The notes under the pieces are model-generated. The model was not told the DNA's origin and ran no database searches. It worked only from the letters and a program-made list of their open reading frames with translations. Shown piece after piece: positions 7,796-14,666 of a stretch of DNA of 21,241 bases. The DNA is from a virus. The DNA lies in IMG/VR virus record IMGVR_UViG_3300031566_007446, positions 1 to 21,241 of that record; one strand, written 5' to 3'. How positions within the stretch are numbered: position 1 is the stretch's first letter; every line of letters starts with the position of its first letter. The position numbers were made by a program, and so were the translations under genes.

Positions 7796-8525
7796 TGATA
7801 ATGCTAAAAAATCTTTTAAAGTGTATGATGATGATTCCTTTATTGTATCTTATCCAAGGTCTGGACAAACATGGTTTAGAAGTCTTTTAGCTACTGTTAA
7901 ATGTGGGAAGGGGTGGCTAACTGATATACACGTAGATTCGGTCATTCCTGATTTTCGTAGAACAAGTAGGCTGGATAGAAAAAATTTGGGTAAAGGGATG
8001 CGTATATTTAAGACTCACGAATATGTAAATAGTAGGTATAAACGTATTCTATACTTGGTTAGAGATCCTAGAGCAGTAGCCTATAGTCTTTGGAACTGGC
8101 GTTGTAAGATGAACCCTAAAAGTAAATGGAAATATGAAGGACCATTTGATATAAAGTTTATTGAGGAGTTCTTAGCTGGTAAGATTTTCCCAGGTGCTTG
8201 GACAACCCATATTGAAGGTTGGTCAGAGCATGCAAAAAACCATGATGTATCCTTTGAGTGGCTATTCTACGAGGATCTTTTTAGAAGGACTAAGAAATTT
8301 CTTCACACTTCTTGTGTATTTTTAGGAATACCATGGAAAGAATATCTCCTTGAAGATGCGGTTAGGCAATTTCCAGCAGGAAAACCTACCGGATTTTTAG
8401 TAAACAGTATTAAACCACTCACTGCTTCTCCCAATAAATGGAGGGAAGCTTATACTGAGGAAATGTTAAACTTGATAAATTCAGAATTATGTGACCATTT
8501 AAAGGAACTTGGTTATGAAGTTTAA
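7785..8525 (+). CDS. PAPS-dependent sulfotransferase (first of two)
   Basis: This 246-residue enzyme should transfer sulfate from PAPS to a hydroxyl or amine. The 5'-phosphosulfate loop is textbook: SYPRSGQTWFRSLL (residues 22-35). The 3'-phosphate site is YLVRDPRAVAYSLWNW (about 90-105), with Arg and Ser in the expected places. The ATG at 7785 has GGAGG at 7774-7778, and the N-terminus then reaches the loop at the usual distance; a longer frame back to 7692 lies inside the previous gene and is rejected. The gene overlaps its upstream neighbour by 11 bases. With adjacent glycosyltransferases, the likely acceptor is a sugar. No PAPS synthesis gene is in the window, so the donor must come from the host or from elsewhere in the phage. 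Confidence 0.88.
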   Translation: MILSDNAKKSFKVYDDDSFIVSYPRSGQTWFRSLLATVKCGKGWLTDIHVDSVIPDFRRTSRLDRKNLGKGMRIFKTHEYVNSRYKRILYLVRDPRAVAYSLWNWRCKMNPKSKWKYEGPFDIKFIEEFLAGKIFPGAWTTHIEGWSEHAKNHDVSFEWLFYEDLFRRTKKFLHTSCVFLGIPWKEYLLEDAVRQFPAGKPTGFLVNSIKPLTASPNKWREAYTEEMLNLINSELCDHLKELGYEV

Positions 8526-9729
8526 TTATATTGTGATCATGACTGATGGGGCCAGATCTGATTTTGCTATGAACCCAAAAGTGATGCCAGTTACACATAA
8601 TTTTCTTAGGGAAAATGGTGGAATACTGTTCTCTAATGTATATTCTACTAGCACCTGGACCTTACCACCTCAAATGAGCTTATTTACCGGGCTCTTACCA
8701 ACAAATCATGGATTATCTGATATAACATACTCTAACAGGCGGCAAATCGTTCAAGCGGTGGATAAGGAGTTTTTTAAGGCTAAGAATGTACTGGAAAAGG
8801 ACTTTTTAGTAAACATTTTAAAAGGTCAGGGGTATACCACTAAAATCTGGAGTAATTATATTACCTATCAGTTCATGGCAAAAACCCATCACCATTATTT
8901 TGACAAAACCACCCTATGGGATTTCTTTTACTGGCAAACGGATAAAGTTATTAACGAACCAATTGAGAAGCCATTTTTTCATTTTATGTATGATGATGAT
9001 GGTGGACATGCCCCATATGGTGTTGGTATTAGGGATAGGCGGATACATTTTGATCAACAGCGAAGCAAAATGGTTACAGATACTGAAGCAAGGGCCAGAC
9101 CAGGGATATACACAGAGCCGGTGCTAAAATCCCTGGTGAGGAAACAACTTAGGCAGTATGATGCAGAGAAATTATCAAAGTTTTGGGAGTGGTTTAAAGA
9201 AAATAATCTTCATAAGGATACAGTCGTTTTTATTTTATCAGATCATGGTGAGTGTTATGCGGAGCATGGTTGGACTGGGCATGTGGCTAACTGTTATGAA
9301 CCAATAGTTAAGATTCCTGTCTTAATGTACCATCCAAACGCTAGAACACTGGTTAGGGATAAGGAAATTAGATCAATTGTGGATCTTGTTCCTACCATCT
9401 TGAATGAACCAGAGTTTGGTGATGGTAAATCAATGTATTCGAGTGATTCAGATAGGGTGGTATTTTTTGAATTTACGCGGAAAGCAGAACCAATTAAACG
9501 ATTACGAGGGCTTCCCATGAGTCGTTTATTTATTCGTGGATTACGCCATAAAAATTATAAATTTCTTTATCAGATACTTAGGGATGGTAGAGTACAGATA
9601 GAATTATATGATTTAGCAAAAAATCCAAGAGAAATATTCACAGAAAGATTAAAGGATAAGGATCTTTTACAGAAATATAGAGGGATGTTGCAGGAAAAAT
9701 ATGGTGTTTTATCAAGGAATTCACTATGA
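8515..9729 (+). CDS. Alkaline-phosphatase-superfamily enzyme (sulfatase-like fold) with Thr nucleophile position
   Basis: The 404-residue protein has the metal-site landmarks of the sulfatase / phosphoethanolamine transferase group. These are an early Asp in VIMTDGARSDF (Asp11), the nucleophile segment TWTLPPQMSLFTGLLPTNHG (47-66), LSDHGE (Asp243, His244), and EHGWTGH (His256). In formylglycine sulfatases the nucleophile motif is C/S-x-P-x-R; here the aligned residue is Thr49 (T-L-P-P-Q), as in transferases and hydrolases that form a phospho-Thr intermediate. There is no signal peptide or membrane segment, unlike EptA or LtaS. It could remove sulfate or phosphate, or move a phospho/phosphono group onto the glycan; the sequence does not decide. 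The start ATG 8515 overlaps the previous gene by 11 bases and has AAGGA upstream. Confidence 0.82.
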   Translation: MKFNYIVIMTDGARSDFAMNPKVMPVTHNFLRENGGILFSNVYSTSTWTLPPQMSLFTGLLPTNHGLSDITYSNRRQIVQAVDKEFFKAKNVLEKDFLVNILKGQGYTTKIWSNYITYQFMAKTHHHYFDKTTLWDFFYWQTDKVINEPIEKPFFHFMYDDDGGHAPYGVGIRDRRIHFDQQRSKMVTDTEARARPGIYTEPVLKSLVRKQLRQYDAEKLSKFWEWFKENNLHKDTVVFILSDHGECYAEHGWTGHVANCYEPIVKIPVLMYHPNARTLVRDKEIRSIVDLVPTILNEPEFGDGKSMYSSDSDRVVFFEFTRKAEPIKRLRGLPMSRLFIRGLRHKNYKFLYQILRDGRVQIELYDLAKNPREIFTERLKDKDLLQKYRGMLQEKYGVLSRNSL

Positions 9730-10829
9730 AAAAGGTAATTCTTGGATCAATTAGCCCTTGGTCTAAAACTAATGTTGAGATGTTTGATAGTGGATGGTTG
9801 AGCCACTGGGCTTGCCTAAATTTGAAATCTATCTATATGAAAAGGATTCTTGTTGAGGAGTATGGATATATCTCTGTACCTATATGGGATCATGATAGAT
9901 GGAGAGACACAAGAGGTAGTGGAGGGAGTGGATTAGGGCAAAGTGGGTTTGATGAACCTCCAAAATTTGATAAAGATGTTGATGTATTTGTGTTATTTGA
10001 GCAACCTCATAGAGTAAATATGGATGATATAGAAGAGTTAAAATCAGAACATCCAAATGCTATTTTTATACTTATCGTATTAGGTGATTACCGTTTTTGG
10101 AGGCGCCATTATAACCATCATAAACGGGTATTAGAGGTTTTTGATATTTTATTTGATTGGCAGTTTCATCACTATACTAATAAGGGTGATTTTAATACAG
10201 TATTTCCAGAATATTCAGATAAGCATGTGTTCTTTCCACACTGCTTTGTGCCGCACGAAAATTGGGTATCCATTAGGTACAATGAAACTCCTAAAATGAA
10301 ATGTTTATTCACTGGAAGAGTTGGAAATAGATATGACATAAGGAATCAGTTTTTAAAAAAGGTTTTGGTAGATAGAAAGTTAGAAGAAATTACTGATCTT
10401 TGTAAGGATTTTAGAGCAAAAAGATACTTAAAAAGGACTTGTTCCTATTATCATGACTTACCTTTTTTTAATACTAATCAGATTGTTAAGGATGATTATA
10501 TTAGCTTGATTAATGATCATTTTTGTTCTATTGTTGGTAGTACGTTTAGGAAACATTTATTGGGTAAATTTTTTGAGTATCCCGCTGGTGGTTCATTACT
10601 AATTGCAGATAGGTTTAAGGATCTTGACCAGGCCGGGTTTATTCCCGGTGTTCATTATGTGGAAATTACTATTAATAATGTAGCAGATGTTGTTAAGGAT
10701 GTTATAGAAAATTCAGATCAGTATGAGCATATAAGAAAGGCAGGTTTTGAATTTGTTAGGGCTAATCATAATATCAATGTGAGAATGGAATTTTTTAATA
10801 AGAAAATACAGGAGGTATTTAATGAGTAA
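9726..10829 (+). CDS. CgeB-like / GT1-type glycosyltransferase
   Basis: The 367-residue protein looks like a GT-B enzyme of the CgeB-like group. The C-terminal half has CLFTGRVGNRYDIRNQF, then FRKHLLGKFFEYPAGGSLLI (about 274-293), which carries the K-x-x-E-x-x-A-x-G donor-binding pattern. GVHYVEI and a C-terminal helix ending near ANHNINVRMEFF complete the family outline. The N-terminal half has a Rossmann-like start and a Gly/Ser-rich insert (GSGGSGLGQSG, about 63-73) that looks like a flexible loop. The ATG overlaps the upstream TGA (ATGA). The donor sugar is unknown. It is the third glycosyltransferase gene of the island and stands just before the methyltransferase-like and phosphonate genes. 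Confidence 0.75.
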   Translation: MKKVILGSISPWSKTNVEMFDSGWLSHWACLNLKSIYMKRILVEEYGYISVPIWDHDRWRDTRGSGGSGLGQSGFDEPPKFDKDVDVFVLFEQPHRVNMDDIEELKSEHPNAIFILIVLGDYRFWRRHYNHHKRVLEVFDILFDWQFHHYTNKGDFNTVFPEYSDKHVFFPHCFVPHENWVSIRYNETPKMKCLFTGRVGNRYDIRNQFLKKVLVDRKLEEITDLCKDFRAKRYLKRTCSYYHDLPFFNTNQIVKDDYISLINDHFCSIVGSTFRKHLLGKFFEYPAGGSLLIADRFKDLDQAGFIPGVHYVEITINNVADVVKDVIENSDQYEHIRKAGFEFVRANHNINVRMEFFNKKIQEVFNE

Positions 10830-11388
10830 GACAGTAACTGATATGCAATTATTTTTGCATCGATTAGAAAAAACTCGTCCAGATGAATTTCTAACTGAGT
10901 ATGTTCCTGATTTATTTAAGTATAAGTCAGTTCTTTACATTGGAATAGAGCGATATCGTATGGTATTTATTAAAAATTTTTTGCAGCATAACTATAAGAT
11001 AGATTTACTTGAAATCTGGAAACCACATGTAGATTATTATAGATTTATAAATAGTCAAGCTAAGTTTTTTAATAAGATTGTATGCGGTGATGTAAGTAAG
11101 GTTGAGGAGTATGATTTAGCAGAAAAATATGATGTAGTATTTTGGTTCCATGGTCCTGAACATGTTGAATTTGATGTTGCAACCTCTACAATAAATTTAT
11201 TAAAGAAGAAAACAGGGAAAGTCTTTGTTTGTGTATGCCCATTTGGAGTATCCCATAGCCCAGCAAGGGGTGGTAATAAATTTAATTTACACCGTTCTGC
11301 GTTATATCCCGATTATTTTTTAGATCTTGATATGGAGTCTAGGTGCGAAGGAGATAAAAGAATTAAATCTTGGTGGAGGCCAGAATGA
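10822..11388 (+). CDS. Methyltransferase-like Rossmann protein (divergent)
   Basis: The 188-residue protein has the strand order of a small class I methyltransferase: SVLYIGIERY (36-45) in the place of the SAM loop, an acidic residue ending strand two in IDLLEIWKP (about 57-65), VCGDVSKVEEYDL, and YDVVFWFHGPEHVEF (about 104-118) in the motif IV place, with later strand KVFVCVCPFG. The glycine-rich loop is degenerate (only one Gly), as in the other methyltransferase-like protein of this island, so it may use SAM weakly or be a non-catalytic relative. GGAGG precedes the ATG, which lies 8 bases inside the previous gene. The gene overlaps PEP mutase by ATGA. Confidence 0.6.
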   Translation: MSKTVTDMQLFLHRLEKTRPDEFLTEYVPDLFKYKSVLYIGIERYRMVFIKNFLQHNYKIDLLEIWKPHVDYYRFINSQAKFFNKIVCGDVSKVEEYDLAEKYDVVFWFHGPEHVEFDVATSTINLLKKKTGKVFVCVCPFGVSHSPARGGNKFNLHRSALYPDYFLDLDMESRCEGDKRIKSWWRPE

Positions 11389-12260
11389 ATAATCCTCAAA
11401 ATTTACATGAATTAGTACCCTGGCACCAAGCAGACGGTTCATTAATACGATTGGTTGGGTGTTGGGATGGGTTATCAGCAATTATGGTACAAGAGATGGG
11501 TTTCGAGGGGATATGGTCGAGTGGATTCTGTATATCTGCTTCCCATGGTTTACCGGATGCTAGTGTGTTAACCAAATCTGAGTTTTTAGAGCGTGCTAGG
11601 GAGATGAGAAATACAGCCCAGATGCCAATTTTACATGATATGGATACCGGATATGGTGGACCAGCTCATATTATTCAGTATATAAGGGAGTTTGCAGCGG
11701 CTGGTGTTAATGGTGTTTGTATTGAGGATAAACTTTTTCCAAAATCAAATAGTTTTGTGGGCGGTAATCAAGGATTAATGGGTATTGAAGAGTTTTGTAA
11801 AAAGATTATGGCTGCAAAAGAAGCCGTTGATGATATGTACATTGTGGCCAGAATTGAGGCATTTATAAGTGGTTTTGGTTTACAGGATGCTATTTATAGG
11901 GCAGATGCCTATGCGGAATCTGGGGCAGATGCTATTCTGATACATAGTAAGAGTAAAGATGGAAAAGATATATTAGAATTCTTGGATAAGTGGAAAAAAA
12001 GATGCCCAATTGTTATTGTTCCTACTACCTATGCCGGAGTTATACCAGAAGAGGAGATGAGGAATTATGGTGTAAATATTGTTATTTATGCAAATCAATT
12101 ACTTAGGGTAATGGTGGATCACGGATTTAAATATCTTAAAGAACTTGAAGGCTGGGGGGAAACTGATGTTCCAGGTTATGACTTAGAAGATATGAAAACA
12201 CTATTTGCCTTACAGGGAATGGATGTATTTAAAGAATTGGAGAAAAAGTATTCTATATAA
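11385..12260 (+). CDS. pepM: Phosphoenolpyruvate mutase (PEP phosphomutase, EC 5.4.2.9)
   Basis: It catalyses the C-P bond-forming rearrangement of PEP to phosphonopyruvate, the entry step of nearly all known phosphonate biosynthesis. In this 291-residue protein the active-site set is complete and falls at the same numbers as in the mussel enzyme: Trp44, Ser46, Asp58, Asp85 and Asp87 (HDMDTGYG), then the diagnostic EDKLFPKSNSF at 114-124 with Lys120, Asn122 and Ser123, and Arg156. The EDKxxxxxNS signature separates it from isocitrate lyase and methylisocitrate lyase relatives, which carry Cys in this loop. The ATG at 11385 overlaps the previous stop (ATGA) and has GGTGGAGG upstream. The equilibrium of this reaction strongly favours PEP, so it depends on the decarboxylase encoded next. 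Confidence 0.96.
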   Translation: MNNPQNLHELVPWHQADGSLIRLVGCWDGLSAIMVQEMGFEGIWSSGFCISASHGLPDASVLTKSEFLERAREMRNTAQMPILHDMDTGYGGPAHIIQYIREFAAAGVNGVCIEDKLFPKSNSFVGGNQGLMGIEEFCKKIMAAKEAVDDMYIVARIEAFISGFGLQDAIYRADAYAESGADAILIHSKSKDGKDILEFLDKWKKRCPIVIVPTTYAGVIPEEEMRNYGVNIVIYANQLLRVMVDHGFKYLKELEGWGETDVPGYDLEDMKTLFALQGMDVFKELEKKYSI

Positions 12261-12272
12261 GGAGAGTTTAAA

Positions 12273-12761
12273 ATGGTAGAAACATTACTGAAGTACGGAA
12301 TAACGTATGGTTCAGGAGTTCCTTGTTCTATCTTTAAGGATGAGCTTTTAGAGATTGAGAATGATCCAAGGTTTACCTATGTTCCAGCGGTAGATGAGGC
12401 TACCGCATTAGGTGTAGTAAACGGGTTTACTCTTGGTGGGAAGAGGGCGTTTTTATTAACCCAAAATTCAGCTGTTGGTAAGGTCGCAGATTTGATAGCG
12501 AGTTTTAACATTCCCTATGATGTTCCTTTGTTTTGGATTGTATCCCTGAGGGGTGTTAGTAATGATACTGAGGTTCATAAAAGGGCTATTCCGTTAACTC
12601 GGAGGATAATGGATGAACTTCATTTTATGCACTGGGATAATTACCAAATGGGATTTGATAATTTTCATGAGGCTTGTGAGATGTTTCTTGATGATACGGA
12701 AGAACTTAGGTTAGCTACTAGAAATATTTGTTATCAGATCTACAAAAAGGAAGCAAAATGA
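12273..12761 (+). CDS. Phosphonopyruvate decarboxylase, alpha (PYR-domain) subunit
   Basis: The 162-residue protein corresponds to the N-terminal, pyrimidine-binding half of ThDP-dependent phosphonopyruvate decarboxylase. It has GSGVPCSIFKDELLE (13-27, substrate region), AVDEATALGVVNGF with Glu42 as the probable catalytic glutamate that activates ThDP, LLTQNSAVGKVADLIASF, and then PLFWIVSLRGVSNDTEVHK, which matches the family's WRG segment. In Fom2/AepY-type enzymes this half is joined to the PP domain in one chain; here it is a separate gene, the way sulfopyruvate decarboxylase ComD/ComE is split. The neighbouring PEP mutase and AEP aminotransferase favour phosphonopyruvate as substrate. AAGGAG precedes ATG 12273, and the 3' end overlaps the beta gene by ATGA. 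Confidence 0.88.
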   Translation: MVETLLKYGITYGSGVPCSIFKDELLEIENDPRFTYVPAVDEATALGVVNGFTLGGKRAFLLTQNSAVGKVADLIASFNIPYDVPLFWIVSLRGVSNDTEVHKRAIPLTRRIMDELHFMHWDNYQMGFDNFHEACEMFLDDTEELRLATRNICYQIYKKEAK

Positions 12762-13291
12762 ATCCATTAGAGGAAACAAAAGATATAGTTAAATGGGTAT
12801 TTGAGGCCTATAGTGGAGGTATTTTTATATCTTCTTGCGGTCAGATTTCAAGATTCTGCTGGGAGTTGAGAGGTAAAGAAAAATTGATACCACTTACCGG
12901 AAGTATGGGAATGGCTTTTTCATTATCCATGGGATTAGCCATGGCTAAACCAGATGATAGAGTTATAGCTATTATGGGGGATGGTGATTTTTTAATGGGG
13001 TTAGGGGGTATTGCAAATTTACCGGAGCTAAACCTGTTTAATTTAGTACATATTGTAATAGCAAACTCTAAGTACCAAAGTACTGGTGGGCAGCGGTCAG
13101 TTTGGGATTTTTCAGTTATAGGGCAGTTAGTGCAGCCAATATATAGGAGTACTTATATTGATTGTATTGATTCTTGTAATAAACATAGTGAGATGGGTCC
13201 AAAGATAAAAATTTTTTATACTAAAAATTCTTCCCCAGTTCCTTCACGTATTCCAGATTCAGAGCTTTCTAGTACAGCGAGGTTAGTATAA
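12758..13291 (+). CDS. Phosphonopyruvate decarboxylase, beta (PP-domain) subunit
   Basis: The 177-residue protein is the diphosphate-binding half of the decarboxylase, which yields phosphonoacetaldehyde and CO2 and pulls the PEP mutase reaction forward. The ThDP motif is complete: GDG at 74-76, 26 residues, then Asn103, followed by SKYQSTGGQRS, very close to the family's DNEAHDSTGGQ. Upstream, TGSMGMAFSLSMGLAMAKPD (47-66) is the usual lead-in helix. The ATG at 12758 (ATGA with the alpha stop, AAGGAAG upstream) is chosen over an earlier in-frame TTG at 12728. Alpha plus beta total 339 residues, slightly shorter than the one-chain enzymes. Sulfopyruvate decarboxylase is the alternative, considered less likely because of the pathway neighbours. 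Confidence 0.9.
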   Translation: MNPLEETKDIVKWVFEAYSGGIFISSCGQISRFCWELRGKEKLIPLTGSMGMAFSLSMGLAMAKPDDRVIAIMGDGDFLMGLGGIANLPELNLFNLVHIVIANSKYQSTGGQRSVWDFSVIGQLVQPIYRSTYIDCIDSCNKHSEMGPKIKIFYTKNSSPVPSRIPDSELSSTARLV

Positions 13292-13707
13292 TGCCTAAGA
13301 GACTTATTTTTGTTACAGGGGTGTTTGATCTTTTTCACTGGGGGCATGTGGAATTTCTTAAGAAGGCAAAGTCCTATGGTGATTTTTTATTAGTTGGTGT
13401 TCACACGGATCTTGCAGTGAAAACATTCAAGGGTAAATGGTCAATTATGAATGAGTTGGAAAGGCTGAGGGTTGTGAAGGCTTGTGGAATAGTCGAGGTT
13501 GCTATTAGGATACCTTGTCAAACGGAACTTAAAGAGGAATTCTACGATGAGGTGTTCTTACAAGTTCAAGCAATCTCTGGAATTTCAGATGATTATTCCT
13601 TACCAAAACGTTTGGGGAAATTTAAGGAAATTCCATACCAAAAAGGGATTTCGACAACAGAAATTTTAAAAAGAATTAAATTAAGATTGGAGGAATACAA
13701 TGATTAG
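13291..13707 (+). CDS. HxGH cytidylyltransferase, probable CTP:2-aminoethylphosphonate cytidylyltransferase
   Basis: The 138-residue protein belongs to the TagD / phosphoethanolamine cytidylyltransferase fold. It has GVFDLFHWGHVEFLKKAK with His16 and His19 of the HxGH nucleotide motif, KGKWSIMNELERLRVVKAC, and the C-terminal signature GISTTEILKRI. The Arg that normally precedes GISTT in TagD (RTxGISTT) is replaced (YQKGISTT), which may reflect a different substrate. Being between the decarboxylase and AEP aminotransferase genes, it most likely makes CMP-AEP from CTP and AEP. The same fold is fused to PEP mutase in fosfomycin Fom1, where it activates hydroxyethylphosphonate. Alternatives are CMP-activated phosphonoacetaldehyde derivatives or phosphoethanolamine. 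The ATG shares its A with the previous stop. Confidence 0.87.
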   Translation: MPKRLIFVTGVFDLFHWGHVEFLKKAKSYGDFLLVGVHTDLAVKTFKGKWSIMNELERLRVVKACGIVEVAIRIPCQTELKEEFYDEVFLQVQAISGISDDYSLPKRLGKFKEIPYQKGISTTEILKRIKLRLEEYND

Positions 13708-14665
13708 TACAGCACCACTAAGAGTTAGACTAAATACCTCACATAGACATTCAGAATTTATCTATAAAATAAAGGTTGTAAGGGAGAAAATACTAGAATT
13801 TATTGGTCCTGGATGGGAGTTAGCCATATTTCCTTGTTCGGGTACTGGGGCTATACAGGCTATGATGCAAGGAATAAAGCATAATAGCAGTTGTGTAGTT
13901 CTATCAAATGGTACTTATGGTGATAGATTAGGGCATATAGCTATGCACTCACGATTTCAGTCTTCCTGGTGTGGGTATAGTTATTTATCATCTGTTCCAG
14001 AAGAACGGGAAGGGGTAATTGCTATGGTTCATGGTGAGACAAGCACCGGAAAATTAAATAATCTGGACCAAGTACTAGATTTTGCTAGTAAGTATGGTAA
14101 ATATGTGGTGGTAGACGCCGTAGCATCATTCCTAATGGATAAACTAGACTTTACCCATACCTCTTTAGGGGCCGTTGCATTTTCTTCCTGTAAAGGGCTT
14201 AGAGGGCTTCCGGGTACCGGTTTTGTGGCCTACCGCCCGGATATATTAGGAGGCCGTAGTTCCTTTTATTTTGCTCTATCCCCTAATAGTCATGATACGC
14301 CTACATGTACCCCAGTATCGGAGGTAATCGAAAAGTTATTTTATGATCTATTCCACTCTCATTTCTTAGAAACTTGGAGTAATAGGTATCCTAACCAAAA
14401 GGCAATTCTGAGGAAGGAATTAGAGTTATTAGGATTTGAGTTTGTTACCCCAAAGACTGAGGAGATGAATTGTCTTAGTGTTGTACAATTTAGAACCAAA
14501 GAGGAAAGGGAATCTTGTATACGGGAATTAGATACAAAAGGAATTGAATTATATAAGGGGGAAGGTAATACAGTTAAAATTTCTATTCTGAATTTATTTG
14601 AAGATACTGATTGTAGAAAACTTGATTTAGTTATTGATGCATTAAAAAAATGGAAGGAGCAGTAG
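13700..14665 (+). CDS. 2-aminoethylphosphonate aminotransferase-like (class V PLP enzyme)
   Basis: The 321-residue protein is a fold-type I, class V aminotransferase. It has CSGTGAIQAMMQG (PLP-phosphate loop), MVHGETSTGKLNN, VVVDAVASF with Asp139 (pairs with the PLP ring nitrogen), and FSSCKGLRGLPGTGFVAYRP with Lys165 as the Schiff-base lysine, very close to the PhnW/AepZ pattern. In this setting it would run in the biosynthetic direction, converting phosphonoacetaldehyde to 2-aminoethylphosphonate. It is shorter than typical PhnW (about 360 aa), mostly at the N-terminus, where the usual PGP motif is replaced by STAPLRVRLNTSHR. GGAGG precedes ATG 13700, 8 bases inside the cytidylyltransferase gene. 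No phosphonatase gene (PhnX) for breakdown is seen nearby. Confidence 0.9.
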   Translation: MISTAPLRVRLNTSHRHSEFIYKIKVVREKILEFIGPGWELAIFPCSGTGAIQAMMQGIKHNSSCVVLSNGTYGDRLGHIAMHSRFQSSWCGYSYLSSVPEEREGVIAMVHGETSTGKLNNLDQVLDFASKYGKYVVVDAVASFLMDKLDFTHTSLGAVAFSSCKGLRGLPGTGFVAYRPDILGGRSSFYFALSPNSHDTPTCTPVSEVIEKLFYDLFHSHFLETWSNRYPNQKAILRKELELLGFEFVTPKTEEMNCLSVVQFRTKEERESCIRELDTKGIELYKGEGNTVKISILNLFEDTDCRKLDLVIDALKKWKEQ

Positions 14666-14666
14666 G

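Noticed and set aside
8900-9127. Second-frame ORFs inside the AP-superfamily gene (8900-9127), the tail tube gene (19156-19338) and chaperone G (19449-19670)
   Set aside because: No ribosome site and no recognisable protein; the real frame carries conserved motifs through these stretches or is framed by them.
11385-12260. PEP mutase as isocitrate lyase, methylisocitrate lyase or oxaloacetate hydrolase
   Set aside because: EDKLFPKSNSF with Lys120, Asn122 and Ser123 is the mutase signature; the lyases have a Cys-containing loop here.
12273-13291. Coenzyme M-type sulfopyruvate decarboxylase
   Set aside because: The split form resembles ComD/ComE, but no phosphosulfolactate genes are present and the neighbours supply phosphonopyruvate. 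Kept only as an alternative substrate.
11385-14665. Phosphonate breakdown (phosphonatase pathway) rather than synthesis
   Set aside because: PEP mutase, decarboxylase and cytidylyltransferase are biosynthetic, and no phosphonoacetaldehyde hydrolase or phosphonate transporter gene is present. The aminotransferase alone would be compatible with either.
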